64,000 nucleotides of DNA from Tricholoma matsutake. Its lineage: Eukaryota > Basidiomycota > Agaricomycetes > Agaricales > Tricholomataceae. Both the position numbers and the translations under genes were made by a program. Under the pieces are notes generated by a model. That model saw only the letters and a list, made by a program, of their open reading frames with translations. It was not told where the DNA came from and searched no databases. Below are positions 30,880-43,395 of this stretch, piece by piece. Where the stretch lies: positions 5,766,001 to 5,830,000 of the forward strand of contig AP026547.1 in the NCBI GenBank assembly GCA_026075535.2, read 5' to 3'. Each line of letters begins with the position of its first letter. Position 1 is the stretch's first letter.

Positions 30880-31563
30880 TGTTAAGGGCGAAGCCTCAAC
30901 CACTCGATCTAGTCGATGTCGTTCGATGAGGTGCTTCCTCGACAAGTCATTCGGCACTAGTCTTACTCGGAACGTCCGACGTAAGATAGGTAGTGCACTC
31001 TAGCAGGGCTTCTGCATAGAGTCATTCAGGTTCACGCACTAAGGGGCTTCCTTAGTGGTTTCAAGTAAGTTCGCGAGTTGCAAGTTAAGGCTGTTAATTG
31101 CCTAGATCTAAACTAAGGACATCCCTACTACAAGTCACAGTACTTATACTAGAAGGGAGGTCCTTATCATCCAATCGGAAAGGTAGATGCGTATCAAGTA
31201 ATAATAGAAACAATAGGCCTCATGCCTAGCATGAGGCTTCTGATGTCACGGATCCAATGTCAAGGACCCGATGTCAAGGACATGCTGCAGCGCAGCATGT
31301 CAATCGTGAGAGTCCAATGTCACAGACCTCATGTCAGGGGGCTGTCGTATCACAGCATGTGTGGGAGTGGGTTCAGGTGCATGGAGTCACCATGCGTCAA
31401 GGGTGCCTTCCATGGGAAGGGGATCGAATACATGCAGTCGGCATGCGTCGTGTGTATGTCTGATGTCAAGGACATGCCCTAGGCATGAATCAAGGGGTGC
31501 CTCCTGCCTGGAGGGGATCGTCGGGTGTGTCGGGTTCCATGAGTTACAAGGAAAATTGTAACA
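30880..31563 (-). repeat. 5' LTR of gypsy-2
   Basis: 684 bp, ending TTGTAACA next to ATGGC. It contains an internal partial duplication of GATGTCAAGGAC.-type sequence absent from the other LTR. The gag start lies 47 bp downstream in the minus sense. Confidence 0.9.
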
Positions 31564-31573
31564 ATGGCTGTTG

Positions 31574-31690
31574 GATGGTAGATAGATAGATAGATCCACA
31601 TGTTATGTAGTATAGGTCTGAACAATATGTAGATAGATAGGTAGACACACATCTTATGTAGCATAGGTCTGAACAATACAAGTTGTCTCT
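31574..31690. repeat. Tandem repeat, two ~58-bp units
   Basis: GTAGATAGATAG...TTATGTAG.ATAGGTCTGAACAATA is repeated twice with small changes. A GATA microsatellite core is included. It lies just downstream of the recombinase stop. Confidence 0.7.
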
Positions 31691-33269
31691 CATGCACAGT
31701 GGCAGGACCTACCACAACTGAAGCATTTCTTTGCAGGTGCTTGGTAGGGGTTTGTCAAGTCCTCCTGCCTCTCTGTTGGATTGTCATTCCAAGAAATGAG
31801 GTACTTGACTATTGTCAGGTGAGTGAATTCACTACTCCACCCACCCCACTCGCAAATGGTTTTCAGTGGCCACTGCTTGTGAGATGCAAAATACTGGCAG
31901 CCTCCATGACAGAAGGAGTGGGTGCCATATGGTGATGGGTCAATGTTCACATCCAGCAAGTTGTTATGGAACATCTCCAAGAATATCTCCAAGGTCTGCA
32001 TAAATCAGAATGAGCTTGACAGTGAATGGCAAGAGGGTGTGTGGTGCAAGCTCACCATTGGCTTCTCTGTCACTCTGTCACTCACATCCATCTGGCGGAA
32101 CAGGTAGCCTTCTTTGATTCCACTGACATCAAGCCAGTCGGCCAATGCTCAGACAGGACACAGGTGGCCCTCACTGGGTAGCTGGAGGTGGAGATGGAAG
32201 GGCTTGATCTCTGCAGATGGGGTTCAGGTTCAAGGATATTGATTGAATGCAGTGTCAACAGTTGAACTTCAAGTTGAACTTACCTCCAAATTGATGGGTC
32301 TTTCGATATGGGAGTGTGAGTATAACAACAGTTCCCTCTATCTGTATGTCTGACATCTTGATCTTCAGCACCTCATCTACTCGAAGCATGCACCAGAAGG
32401 CAAGCATGTAGGCTGCAGCAAGCAACCAGCGGGTATGGCCACCCCCCATTTGTCAGCAGTCTTCTTGTTGCATGAGCCAGGTGCATAAGCCAGAATCTCT
32501 CTGTTCTCTGGCTGATGATTGAAGTCATAAAGGTCATGGAGTATTTCCTGACAGCAATTTTGTTGTCAACCTCTGTACTGCTAGAATGTGGAACTAGCTT
32601 ACAGGTGTGATTGCATGGGCACTCATAGTTGTCTCTCCTGCCTGTACCTGTTGGCAACATCAGCAACTCTTAAATCATGCTTGCTCAACTGATAGATATA
32701 GGCTCACCTTTCGGCGCCTGAGGCTCAGCATGTAGCTGGATACTGTCTGAGAGACTGATGGGTTTCCAACCATCTTTCCTGTTATTTCATTCTTGTGCCA
32801 GGGCAGTGATCCAAGACCATAGATATGACCAAACATATAGGTCATTGCGGCATCTCCTGGAGGAACTCCTCCCGCTTCTTGATCAACCCTTGCTTGATCA
32901 GGAAATCTACACAGTGGTTTGCTTGACTATGCATGCAAGGGTTAGTGGTCTCACAGCAAGTCAGGCATCAATCTGTTCAGAATCAAACCTTTTGTATTCA
33001 TTGTGGGTGCCCTCAGAGACACCCTTCGAAGCATCTTGCAGAGTACTTTGGAGCTGCCGAAAATCCTCAACAATATCTGCCTCCTGTTCATGGTCATTGT
33101 CAGCATCAGTGGGCAGCCCCAAGGCTTCTTGTTCTCCATCAACATCATCTTCAATCTCTCCAGGTGTAGGCTTCTCCCATCCATATATGGGTTCAACAGC
33201 ATTCAGAACACCAGAAAAATTGGGGTTTTCAATCAAGGACTGGGTAGTTGCAGACATGAGGGGGCACAA
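31690..33269 (-). pseudogene. Tyrosine recombinase (Crypton-like family), decayed
   Basis: Exons read on the minus strand: start MCPLMSATTQ at 33269; an acidic region; GVSEGTHNEYKRF; then SVSQTVSSYMLSLRRRK near 32740; AYMLAFWCMLRVDEVLKI (first catalytic Arg) with FW/RKTHQFG (catalytic Lys region) at 32449-32255; intron; HLCPV*ALADW...GYLFRQMD near 32150-32060; intron; THSFCHGGCQYFASH, WGGWS and IVKYLISWND (candidate catalytic Tyr) at 31990-31800. The enzyme would cut and rejoin DNA through a 3'-phosphotyrosine link. Here HxxR has lost its Arg (Cys-His instead of Arg-Arg) and a TGA replaces Arg in CPVR. Inactive as read. Similar multicopy genes occur in mushrooms. Confidence 0.7.
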
Positions 33270-33499
33270 GTTAAGAGGACAGGGGTAGAAAGCAATTGAT
33301 TTTTAAGGAGACTGAACATATACATGCTCCTATACATATATATACATGTACAGTACTATTACCATCAGGAGAGAGCAGTCCCAAAACACCCTGAAACAAG
33401 ATAACAGACTAGAGGCTTGCATCAGGGTGAGGATGTGAGATCAATGACCTCATGATCAACTTCATGATCAACTGTGAGATCAATGATCTCACGATCAAC

Positions 33500-35279
33500 A
33501 TGAGTTCCTGGTGATGATGTGGCATGAGGCAACCACATGTTGAAAACATGTTGAAATATACTACACACCTTTGGTAGCAGGGGCAGGAGGCACTAAGGAG
33601 GCTTGAGGAGCTGCAGCCTGTGGTTTCACAGAAGCACCTTCATAAAAACAAATGAGCAAGCCAGCAATGAGCAGGAAGGAACATGGGACTAACCCTTCTT
33701 GCATGACCTGAGTTCCTCAATGGATTGGGGCAGAACAAGCACTAGCGGCAACATGGCATACACATGGAATCCATCCTCCACCCATTCACATACCTCAGCC
33801 ATTGTCTTTGGTGTGTTATACTCACCTCAGATGGCAGCCAAGATCTCATAGATTGTGGGCTTTATCTCAAGGGTGATGCAGATTTCAGGCAGCTGAGAAC
33901 CACTGTACCTGTTCTCACAAACAGCAGAGCTAAAGAGAGAACTGTCTGGCACCAAGCCAGAATCCATCGCCATGGCACTTTTGATAAGCTGATGGACAGC
34001 ATGCCCAGGGAAGACATACGATGCAAAGAATCTGAGAATACCTCTGGCATCGGCCCATACAAAGTTCTGCTCACAGAACAGCACAAGCAACACAAAGTCG
34101 ACTCCATGCATGGGTACAAACACAGCAGGATGAGTCACATAATCAGTTGTACATGGAGCAAGATAGAGCTGGAGGACAGTCATATCTGGGAAATCTGCAG
34201 GGACTGAGCTGGCGAGTGTTGGCAAAGATTTCGAGAGCTGACGCAAGGTGTTTGTTCACAGCTCCTTGCAAAGAGCCTCACGCCAGGAGATCAGGAATGC
34301 CGCAGTGTCATTGGGATGGTTTTTAACTCCCTGGATGAGCTGTGTACCAAACCCTGCTCATGCAAGCACATATGCCATTGTAAGGCCACATCCATGCAGG
34401 CCACTCTGTGAGAACATGGGTGGTTAGCAGCCTGCAACAAAGAGGATGATGTAGGGGAAGACACACCGAGTAATCCCCCCCAGCAAGCAGAGCAATGAGA
34501 ATGAGGGATCTTCATTCAACCCCATCCCAGCCACATCATTAGCTTGATACATGCAGATATTTTTGGTCTTGCTAAAATTATCGCCGCTGTGGAAAATCGT
34601 CAGAATGAGCAGCTCAGAGAACAATCTGAGCATTGCTCACATGCACAGAATGGTTGTTGCACCAAACACAATGGCACTGAGTCTTTGGTCATGACAGTGT
34701 CCACAATGCGCAGCTTTGAGAGTGCTGCAAGCTCAGCCTCAGCCTCTCCAGGTGCCTGCCATGATGTGAGTCCAGTAGACAATGACAGGACAGTGGACGT
34801 ACATCTATCCAGGGAAAACCCAAGCCATCGAGAATCTCCTTCATCCCAGCAGTAATCCAGTGGCGGTTTCCTTGAACTCACTTCCCTCACTTCTTGTTTG
34901 GTCAATCCTGTCCATTGAAGACAAAGACTGGATATATGGGCAGCCGGAGCAAGTGGCAGGAGCGTGCAAACAGCGTTGCCAACTCAGGGCTCTTGGTATT
35001 GCTGTGGCAATAGCATGCAGCATAAATCCAAACACTAGGTATATTCTGAATTGGTATGCTGTTACCACACTAATCCAACACTGATGCCATGTACCTGGCA
35101 TCAATGCCTATCCGATAGCCTCGGATACTGGCCACATTGTTGATGAACCCCCTTTCAACAGTGAGGTTGCGTAGTGATACTGATTTGGATACAGGAGTGA
35201 GAAGCTATATGAGGGATATCAGCATCAAGCAGTGTCAGCCAGCAGAGATACTCACTGGCCACAGTCCCTTGATACCCAT
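33500..35279 (-). pseudogene. XPG/GEN1-like structure-specific nuclease, decayed
   Basis: The start MGIKGLWP is at 35279, the classic Rad2/XPG N-terminus, followed by an intron (GTGAGT...CATATAG, about 54 nt) and SLRNLTVERGFINNVASIRGYRIGIDA. Then LLRLPIYPVFVFNGQD, HWITAGMKEILDGLGFPW and APGEAEAELAAL...VDTVMTKDS (XPG-I acidic residues) follow, and later PDMTVLQLYLAPCTTDYVTHP, FCEQNFVWADARGILRFF and VFPGHAVHQLIKSA (33830-34246). The family cleaves flap or Holliday-junction DNA. Several stops and frame changes between 35050 and 34250 make this copy broken. Distal end near 33500 is uncertain. It lies upstream of the recombinase on the same strand. Confidence 0.65.
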
Positions 35280-36888
35280 GATGTCTCCAGTAGGTGGCAG
35301 TTCATGACTAGCATCGAGATAGGAGCTTTCATCTAGTTATTGGCTTATAGGGGCTCGATATTGCCAGTGCGTTGGTATGTACAGGAAGTGCGTCGCTTGA
35401 TGGAGTGTTGCATGCTTGACACTGAGGATTTATCACTACATACGAGCTTGTCAGTATTCATGCGAGATCCTAGTGGTAGTGACAAACCTTGAGGGTGCCA
35501 GTGTGGTGGTATGTGTCATCGTTTGATGGAGTCTCGCATTCTTGACACTTGAGGATTATGAGCTCATTAGTATTTCTGTGAGATTTTAGAGAATGACAGG
35601 GACAGACCTCATATTAGATTTTGAACCTGCGGGAATGTCACATTCCGTCGAGCTTTTAATTCTTGTTTAGTCTATGGGCCCAGTCTATTGCCGATCCTTC
35701 AGATAAAACCACTCTGTACAAGAAAGTAGACACACACCTTTTCCTAGATCACCCACAAAATGTAGGTAGCAGGAGTAGAGTCAAAGCAAAAAACACCGTG
35801 ATGAGTAATTTGGCAAGCGCAAGGGAGGGTCCAATAAACACTGCGATGCATGGCGGTAGAACGTGGCAACACAAGCTGTCAAAATGATAAACATCAGGGA
35901 ACAAGGATAACCAGAGACTCACCCAGTGCATAAGAGGAATTCCTTGCCAAATTCTTGACAACATGACACATTGGGGGGATAGGTTAGAGTGTGGATGGTG
36001 ACCTCAACCCACAGCGATGCTGACAGGGTGAAGGGTCCTGTGTCAGCCAGTACCATGATGGGAAAAGCTATGTACATACCAATTGGGCAATGGGCAGATG
36101 GACCGAGTTATCTGACCAGGATGGGAACGTGGTGTGTTCTATCTGGAGCATCATTTTCCCTGCCCATGTCAGCTTCGCCTGGATTCTTGCAGGGAGTGCA
36201 CAGGTATATGTGTCCTTAGATGAGAGCTTCTTGCCAGGAAAAAGATGTTCCAGTCAGGTCCAGGATGTTCTCTGTGCAAGAGCACATCGGCCGATATCTG
36301 CCTTGTCACGGCAGCATTTAGATCAGGGCAAGCCAAAAATACACTATAGCATACATCAGTGACTAATAGTGATGTAGGTGAAGAACTCAAAGAATATACA
36401 CACTGATTTCATAAGAAACATGCCTTTGTCCAGACAGATATAGTCCTCCACACATCCAACACCTCCTACTATGTCGGCATTCTCTCTGCTGCCACCTAAC
36501 CCTCTCCTCCAAGTCAGAGTCCTCACCATTTGCTTCCTGGTATGCCACCAATCACGTCCATCACAGATCAGCTTCATCTGTTAGCAGTTGCCCCAGGAAC
36601 CGCAGTGCCTGATTTTGCTAGGTAAGTCGCTCAGTGCAAGATCTTATCGATCTTTTCGCTCGTGGTTTCATGTCTTTTTATCTTTGGTATGCTGGGTCAA
36701 ATTGGTATTCATGTATGTAGCAGAATGTGGTGTGACAGTCTCTATCTCTGTTCTCTGTTTCAGTCCTCCCCCCTCCCTTTTGTATCCATCTTCCTTCAGT
36801 TGGGTCGTTCCTCACCTGTCAATGTTCTGTTCACTTCTGGGGTTCTGCCAAGCGAGACGTGATAGAGAACTGAGATCGAGCGCAGCTG
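35280..36888. other. Intergenic, no gene recognised
   Basis: 35300-35600 contains a loosely repeated unit of about 140 bp (GCCAGTG.G.TGGTATGT, TCG.TTGATGGAGT, CTTGACACT.GAGGATTAT). 35650-36600 has short frames without family resemblance. Frame 36356-36577 (minus) is unassigned. Confidence 0.35.
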
Positions 36889-36925
36889 AGCCCCAGTGAA
36901 AATCAGATCTAATTAAATCAAATTG
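36889..36925 (+). repeat. Left terminal inverted repeat of the 7.2-kb element
   Basis: Begins AGCCCC; see the element entry. Preceded by GAGCGCAGCTG, which also partly mirrors the right flank (GCGCCGCGCAG), so the repeat may extend a few bases outward. Confidence 0.55.
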
Positions 36926-38590
36926 ATTCGAAGTAGTTCAAAGCAAATCAAAGCAAGTGTGTCAAAAGTAGAATAAAATAGTTTTCCATCAAACTCTTGC
37001 TTACAAAGCTCTGTAAATGCACACAACACATCGTGTCGATGTCCACATATACGCACGTCCATCCAACTTGCATGCCCCAGTGAAAACCACATGCATGCAT
37101 GTTTGCCTTGTCACCTGACTTAGAACTTTTTCTTCTAAGTTCTTTTCTTCCCACCATGTTCCCTCACTGACATGTGTTGCGAGGCTTTTTTTTTCATATC
37201 AGTTTTTCCTTGCTCACACCTCCCTCGAGACTCAAGAGACCATCCATAAGGCCTTGGAAAGCAGTTGTTGGACAGATTGACAGGAACAAGGCAAATGGGA
37301 GACAGCAGCAAACAATGGGGTAAACCACCCATAAGGCAGCACCATCGACAACCAGGTATGCATAGGCCCACCTTCCCCCTACATCTGCCACTAACCACCA
37401 TCTCCAAAAGCACCCCAGCACCCACCAGCATTCACCAGCACTGCTATGACCACCTACAAAAAGGATGACCCAGCACGATGGAACAACTCAACAGCAACAG
37501 TGAAGACCACACCACCCCTCCCTGTCGAACCACAGGCCACTATGAGAAACTGCTTGTAGGGCAGAAGGTTGGTGAGAAAGCAACGACAAGCAGTAATGAG
37601 GTGAGCCAGCAACAGGCAATGGTGGCAGTGACAGCACCCTCCCCCTCCCTCCCTCCGCATGGACAATAACATGTTAATGTCCAGCAATGACTATGTGGAG
37701 CAACATGACCACGATGACGACCACAGCAATCTGCACCCAGATTGTGCTACCTGCCCTCCTCTGTCGACATTAGTACATCCCTAATTATATAGTAATTGTG
37801 TACAATAACCTCATGTATTCCAATACTGTATAATATAATTTCCTTGAATTGGATTTGCTGGAACCCTGCCCATTGGGAGGATACCCTAAATATAGATCTA
37901 TCAAATTTATGTATTGAAATGGCCAGCGTGCCCGGGTTCTGCAGGCACCCCCTGCCAGGTTTCGTCATGTGAATAAGCTTTGGCGTGAGACCTCGCTGGT
38001 GGTCATGCCCATGGTTACCTCGATGGTTCACGCTGTGTATTCGCTGCGTGGAAATGCATGATCATTGTTCCCTCAATCCCTCTCCCTGCTGCAACCTCGT
38101 CGTTCGTGGGGATCGAGGTCTGTGTCACACCCCTCTCCCTCTGCTTCCCCACCTCTTCTCTCCCTCCCTCTTCCTTCCCTTGACGAAAACTGCTGGATCT
38201 GCTCTGGGACGACCTGCTTGGATGAGAAGGAAATGGTGCTGGATGAAACAGGTGTGCTGGTGGCAATGGTGCTCACATAAGAGGTTGACGAGGATGGTCA
38301 CACTCAGTTGTGGGGATTGGGGGTACCAAACGAGGGGGTGGAAGGTGTCGATCGGGGAAATGACGATTGGGCAAGGTGCATACCCTCAATTGCGCCTGTT
38401 TCACATACCTTGGCATGACATCATCCCCTCCCTTGACAGTCTCGATGTCACCATTGCGCCTGCGCTTCACCATCAGAAGATTCGCCTGCCTCACAAACCT
38501 GTTGAAACACAAGAATCAGCTTCTGCTACGTTCAAAACGATGCCTGTTGATCATGGGAGTGGTGCCCACCGTCCCTATGAGGAATCTGAC
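36926..38590. other. Subterminal and leader region, no firm gene
   Basis: Low-complexity ACCACCA and CCCTCC stretches. A plus frame 37985-38599 (204 codons) is of doubtful reality. It may contain 5' exons of the companion gene, but I cannot place splice sites with confidence. Confidence 0.3.
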
Positions 38591-40135
38591 CTAAAGTGAG
38601 TGGGCTCTTTTCGTGTGAACACAGTAATGATGATGCCTGCTTCTAGGGGGATGAAGAAACTCGAGTTACTTTCTCTGGTGAAGGCCCAGATCAAACATTG
38701 GCCGCTGTGTGGCAAGCAGAAGAAGCTCCAGCAAGACAAGGTGATGAAACACCGCCTGCTTGAAGTCCTGCTCAATCTGCGGTACGGGTTCTCAACAACG
38801 ACTCCGAGGAAGACTCAGACTGGGACAACGCAGACGGAGCTGCAGTGCATGCTATCAGGGAACCATGCTAGTATCCCAGTGAGTATTGGGTGCCTTCTGC
38901 ATCACCTGCCTCATTTTTCTGACCCTCTTGCTTGCAGAACCCTGCACTAGCTCAGAACCTGGATACTATGATGCGCCAATGTGTAAGTACCCATATGTGT
39001 TGATGCAGTGATCTCTGCTGATTTCCCTCCAGGAGATTTGCCTTCATATTCACGATCAACGCTCTGTACAAGGAATTTTGAAGATGCTGGAGGTTTTTCA
39101 CACCCATGCCATCAACCATCCACATCTTCACGGCAAATGGCAAGTCAGTGCCTGCAACATACTCCAGCAGCTGCAAAAGACCAACGGGTGGATCATGGGT
39201 CCAGGTATGTGCCATCTATAGATCCCTGTTCTCCACCATGTTGACATGTCTCCGAGGCCCCGTGAAACTTGGTGTTCCGGACGACGACGACAGGGAGCTG
39301 GAATACACCCGATACTTCATCCAAGTGCCCATCTCCAAGCTGACAAGCACACACCCAGTGCCAGAACAGTTGACAGTGCCAGCCAGTCCAACAACAGACC
39401 TCACCATTCTTGTCGACTTCGCTAGCATGGTGAGTGCTCCTCTCGGCTCTTTCACCAGTTCCTGTACTCATGTCGCAAGGCCGCCCAATCTTCACAAGGA
39501 ATACATCTATACGGTAAGTCTGATTTAACAATCATCAATCATTTCTGACGCTTATCAATCCCAAAGACAACATTGATGACACCGAACCATCACAGCTGCA
39601 GCGCTCTGAGCTGCTGAACCACTTCAAGCCTCTTGAGTGTGCCCGAGATCGCACGAAAGCAAAGAAGAAGGCCAAAGTGGATGAAGATGATGTGGAGTGG
39701 CTGAAAGCATCAGCGCGCAAACGCTTCGGGCATGAAGACTTCCAGTGCTTTCAATGCCATCACCATCGGGTCCTCCAGAATCTTGAGATCGTTGCACTTT
39801 GGAAGTTTGCTGCTCAGTTCTGCTCGGCATATCACACGAAGAAAAGTGGGGGATCTGTAAGTACTCTGCTATGACAGTATGACTGTGCATGTATCTCGTT
39901 CTGTGTGCAGGGCAATACCATTACGAAAATGCACATCTGTGCGGTGCTTGACATGGGAGAGACATGGCTGAGGCAAGCTGAAGAAGGCAATCAGCTCATT
40001 CAGTTGTATGGTGAAGGTGGGGCATGTGAGGCACAGGAAGTGACAGATGAAATCACAGAGCGACGCGAGCCTCCCTTGGGTAGTGGGAAACTTTTCAATT
40101 TTCTTCACAACTGGGAGGCCTCCCATCCAGCCTAA
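38591..40135 (+). CDS. Unrecognised spliced companion gene of the recombinase
   Basis: Coding blocks separated by short introns: an acidic stretch (NNDSEEDSDWDNADG, near 38800-38840); a helical block (EICLHIHDQRSVQGILKMLEVFHTHAINHPHLHGKW, 39030-39140); AIYRSLFSTMLTCLRGPVKLGVPDDDDRELEYTRYF and VLVDFASM-type sequence (39215-39430); KPLECARDRTKAKKKAKVDEDDVEWLKASARKRFG with FQCFQCHHHRVLQNLEIVALWKFAAQ (39620-39860); and TKMHICAVLDMGETWLRQAEEGNQLIQLYGEGGACEAQEV to the stop at 40133-40135. One Cys pair (FQCFQC) is visible but no domain I can name. It converges on the recombinase, with 98 bp between stops. Exon limits are approximate. Confidence 0.5.
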
Positions 40136-40233
40136 GCTGTCTTTCACTAGCTTCTTAAGTAATTTGTATTTTTTATTTTTGCAAATCGTATGTCGTAGCA
40201 AACAGCTCGATATCATAATGAACTGAAGTTATA

Positions 40234-43200
40234 TCATGGATAAGAGTTTGAATTATGAAGAATCTCATCCAAGGCATTTCCATCACGCTTCTGTAGGTAC
40301 TCGACAAATGCTTGGGTGTTCTTCAGGTGAGGAACAGATGGCGATGGGATTGGATACCGATCTTTGAGAAAGCGCAGAGCTAACTCATTGCTCCAGTTTG
40401 GCTTTTCTGATAGTCGTTCGATGAGTGTGATAACTTTCTTGTGGTGTGTTGCCTCAGATTTTGTGGCAGCATTATTGTGTCGCCACCGTGCCTCCCACCC
40501 AGCCATCAATTCACGCACCGAAAGTCAGCCGTCCATTCCAAACACCCATTCCTTCCAAATATCCTTGACTGATGCACTCTGGTTTTTGTGGGGGGGCTTC
40601 CAGTATGTGTACTCCGGAAGCCATTCATCCTCGTGGTTCTCTGAAGATGATTGTATCCATTCAAATTGATGGCTGCGAAGTCGATCCGGGCTGAATTTAG
40701 ATTCGAGTGTGGCTATGACTTCCAGTTGCTTGGATTGCATGAAAGGATCATTCGATAATGGAAAAGTGCTTGTGGGATATATGATCCCATTGGGGCTGGC
40801 AGTGTTGGCGGCTGGAATGATGACAGCTGTGTCTGTGTGAACATTTGGCAAGAGGGAGGGAGCCAATGTGGAAAAGTTCAACTGAATGGATGGTAGCAGA
40901 GGGAGGCGAGCAGGGGACAACGTTGAAACTGAAGAGCTGGAAATGGTCGCTAACAAAGCTTGATGCTGATTCTGCTTCGACACATGTGGGCTTTGTGTGT
41001 TGCTAGCAACTGTAGTAATCAGTGGAACATCTTCAGCAGGGATCAGAAATATGTAGGAGCTGAATGACCTACCTGCAGAAGCTTTTTGTTGCTTGTGAGA
41101 TCTTGAGAGACCTGCTTGGAGTAAGGAGCCCATTGCCTCAAGCTGAGCTGTGACACTGGCATATCGCTGTTGCAATTCAAGCCGAAGCTGTTCTTGATGC
41201 AGACTGTTGGTAGTCATTGCTCCTTGGAACAAACTAGCGACATGCTCGGGGAGGTGTGATAAGTGGTGTCGAGCTTCTTGTTCGGCATTTTCAATGGCCA
41301 TTACTGCAGAGGTAGCAAAGGCCGAGAATTGAGAGGTGTTGAAAGGTGCATGGTTGAAGAATGCACAGCCAGGATACTTTGAGCACAGATATGCGGTGTC
41401 CTGTAAAATGATGCACCGCAGTCGAGTGAGAAGGTTGAGAAATGACGCCAGGGTGTTGTCCACAGCCGCATTACCCGCAGCATCCCATCGAGCCTTGAGT
41501 GCCTTTTGTTCCTCCTCTATCCATGGGAAGATCGAAGACACCAGTTCTGCTGGGGGTTCTATGAGCAATCTCACAGTCAGATCAGCCTCAGAGAATGTTA
41601 TGGACATCCACTCACCGAGAACATCTCGGGCTACAAAGTATGATTCTTGTTTTCGGCCATTAAATGATGCCACTGTGACCATCGCGTCTGTGGGAAGTGT
41701 ACAATCGTAGCATTTTCCGAATGAGCCAGGGGTGCTCCAGTTCCCGAGTGTTCTTGTGTCATCCTGAGTTGCACAGTGCTCCCAAGCTGTAATTGCAGCA
41801 TAAGGTCAGCCTGCATGTGTGGATTTGCTGATCATAATGTTGTTTTGAGCATGCATCAGATTGATGCGCTTGCGGTGGTCTGCAGCAATATGACACATCA
41901 ATCTCTCTGCTTGAGAACGAGAAACCCACCACTCACTTTGGTATGTCATCTCTTCATCCTCGCCTCCAGAGCCCGGAAATAAGAGGAGTTTATACCATGA
42001 TCGACAGCCAATTTCACCTGTGAAATCAGGTGCAGGGTTTCCCAAGATATGAAAATGGCTAAATAAATAGAAGCCAAGCCCCCCAAGACAGCAAAGTTCA
42101 GGAAGTCGGTGTCGAAAAGCTGCCTGCTGATCGCACCGGCCAGTTTTGTTGGTCTTGCCCTGGTTAGATAAAAAGACGAGAGCCTAGAATGTGGGAACAA
42201 GATGTCAGTGTTCATCATGGAGTAGCAGTGCTAAGCTGAATGGCACATACCATTGCCTTTACTCCAGGACCGATGTCGAGCATTGGGACATCATGTACCG
42301 CAAGGTCTGACAGGAGCAATGAGCATACATTGTTGCCACGAAAGGCGGACAATGATGAGATGAGAAGCATGCATTGGTCACATAAAGCAGTATGAATTCA
42401 AAGTCTCATTCCATGGCTTGACTGCAGGAACCAAGTTGATCCTCAAATAAGCTCATCTTCGCTGTATGTGTCTGTAGATATGCACGGCTGCTTTAATGCA
42501 TTGCGAAAATCATCTACCTCATATGTACCGCTCACCTGACAGTGCCCCAATTGCCTTCAGTGTTTGAGCCTCTGCAACACGCTCGGGTTCCTTCTCCTGG
42601 GCAGTAGATTCTAATGTTGTGATTCGGCTGTCATCATGAAGTGGAATTCTAGAAGTGGGGCACTGTTTATAGTCTTCCCTATGTTGATTGTTGTAGTGCC
42701 AATATTCAAGTGCACTGATGCACTGCTTGATTGCTTCGAAACCAAGCCGGGTACCAGGAATCTCCTGACCATCAGGTGCACGCTGCGAAAAACAAAGGAA
42801 GATCAGCCATGAACAAGCAGCTCCAGGTCTGCAAGTAAATTACTTTGCATTGCTTGGTCTCGTATTCCATGAAAGTAGCAACCTTGACAACTGTGATCAG
42901 ATGGGGAGGGAGGGACTTCCAGTTTGGATCTTCTGCAATGCGGTGAGCTTGGTCAAGCTCCGTAAACTTCTCATAATTTTTAAGGTGTCGCAAATAAGCG
43001 GGGTCAGTTCCTTTTCCAGATTGAACATCTTCTTGGATTGCCAGGCATTCGGCATGGGTCTCCTGATCCATTACTGCCAACAATAACTCTATCTGTGTCT
43101 TGTCAGTTTCTGATGGTCGGCATGGTGCTACACTGTCTAAGTTGACTGCATCCTGAAAGGTGTACAGCATGGGCCCTTGAGTTTGAGCATTGTCCAGTGT

Positions 43201-43395
43201 ATCCAAGTCCTGTAGTGAATTCAAGGTGGCCAGCTTGTGAGAGCTCTGCAATTCCATGAAGGGAGAATCTGTCCGCCGTCTCTTCAAGGTCAATGGAGAT
43301 GAAAGACTGCCTGTTATCACGTCAAAGCAAAGCTTTTCTGGAGACTGGAGTGGCATTCTGCGTGGATGCGCAATGGATGAATCTACCACATCCAT
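40234..43395 (-). pseudogene. Crypton-like tyrosine recombinase with GCR1_C-like tail
   Basis: Spliced minus-strand gene from MDVVDSSIAHP at 43395. An N-terminal SAM-like region (AYLRHLKNYEKF...VATFMEYET) is followed by an intron (GTAATT...TTCGCAG) and LGFEAIKQCISALEYWHY...KIPL-type sequence (42780-42545). Then AFRGNNVCSLLLSDL (first catalytic Arg, near 42330), intron, ALVFLSNQGKTNKTGR...FRHRLPELCCLGGLGFYLFSHFH (Lys and core), KSTHAG*PYAA (HxxR with Arg replaced by TGA, 41806-41808), and LGNWSTPGSFGKCYD (catalytic Tyr). A long region with FPWIEEE and LRCIILQDTAYL follows. The end, IWKEWVFGMDG*LSVRELMAGWEARWRH, matches GCR1_C DNA-binding domains and holds a second TGA (40525-40527). Without these two stops the frame is open. 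Confidence 0.75.
41806..41808 (-). other. Nonsense codon at the catalytic HxxR arginine
   Basis: The frame reads Thr-His-Ala-Gly-TGA-Pro-Tyr-Ala-Ala. In tyrosine recombinases this position is the second catalytic Arg. CGA to TGA is a single C-to-T change at a CpG. Confidence 0.8.

Larger units (their letters stand above)
23445..31563 (-). mobile_element. Complete chromodomain Ty3/gypsy element (gypsy-2)
   Basis: LTRs at 30880-31563 (5') and 23445-24100 (3') bracket gag, protease, RT, RNase H, integrase and chromodomain on the minus strand, plus two further ORFs. In minus orientation the LTRs begin TGTTACAATTTTCC (TCTTAC in the 3' copy) and end GCCCTTAACA. Flanking 5-mers are ATGTC (23440-23444) and ATGGC (31564-31568), a target duplication with one change. 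Coding regions are nearly full length but contain about a dozen in-frame stops, almost all TGA in place of CGA, so the copy is inactive. It separates two convergent decayed genes (21.3-23.4 and 31.7-33.3 kb). Confidence 0.9.
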
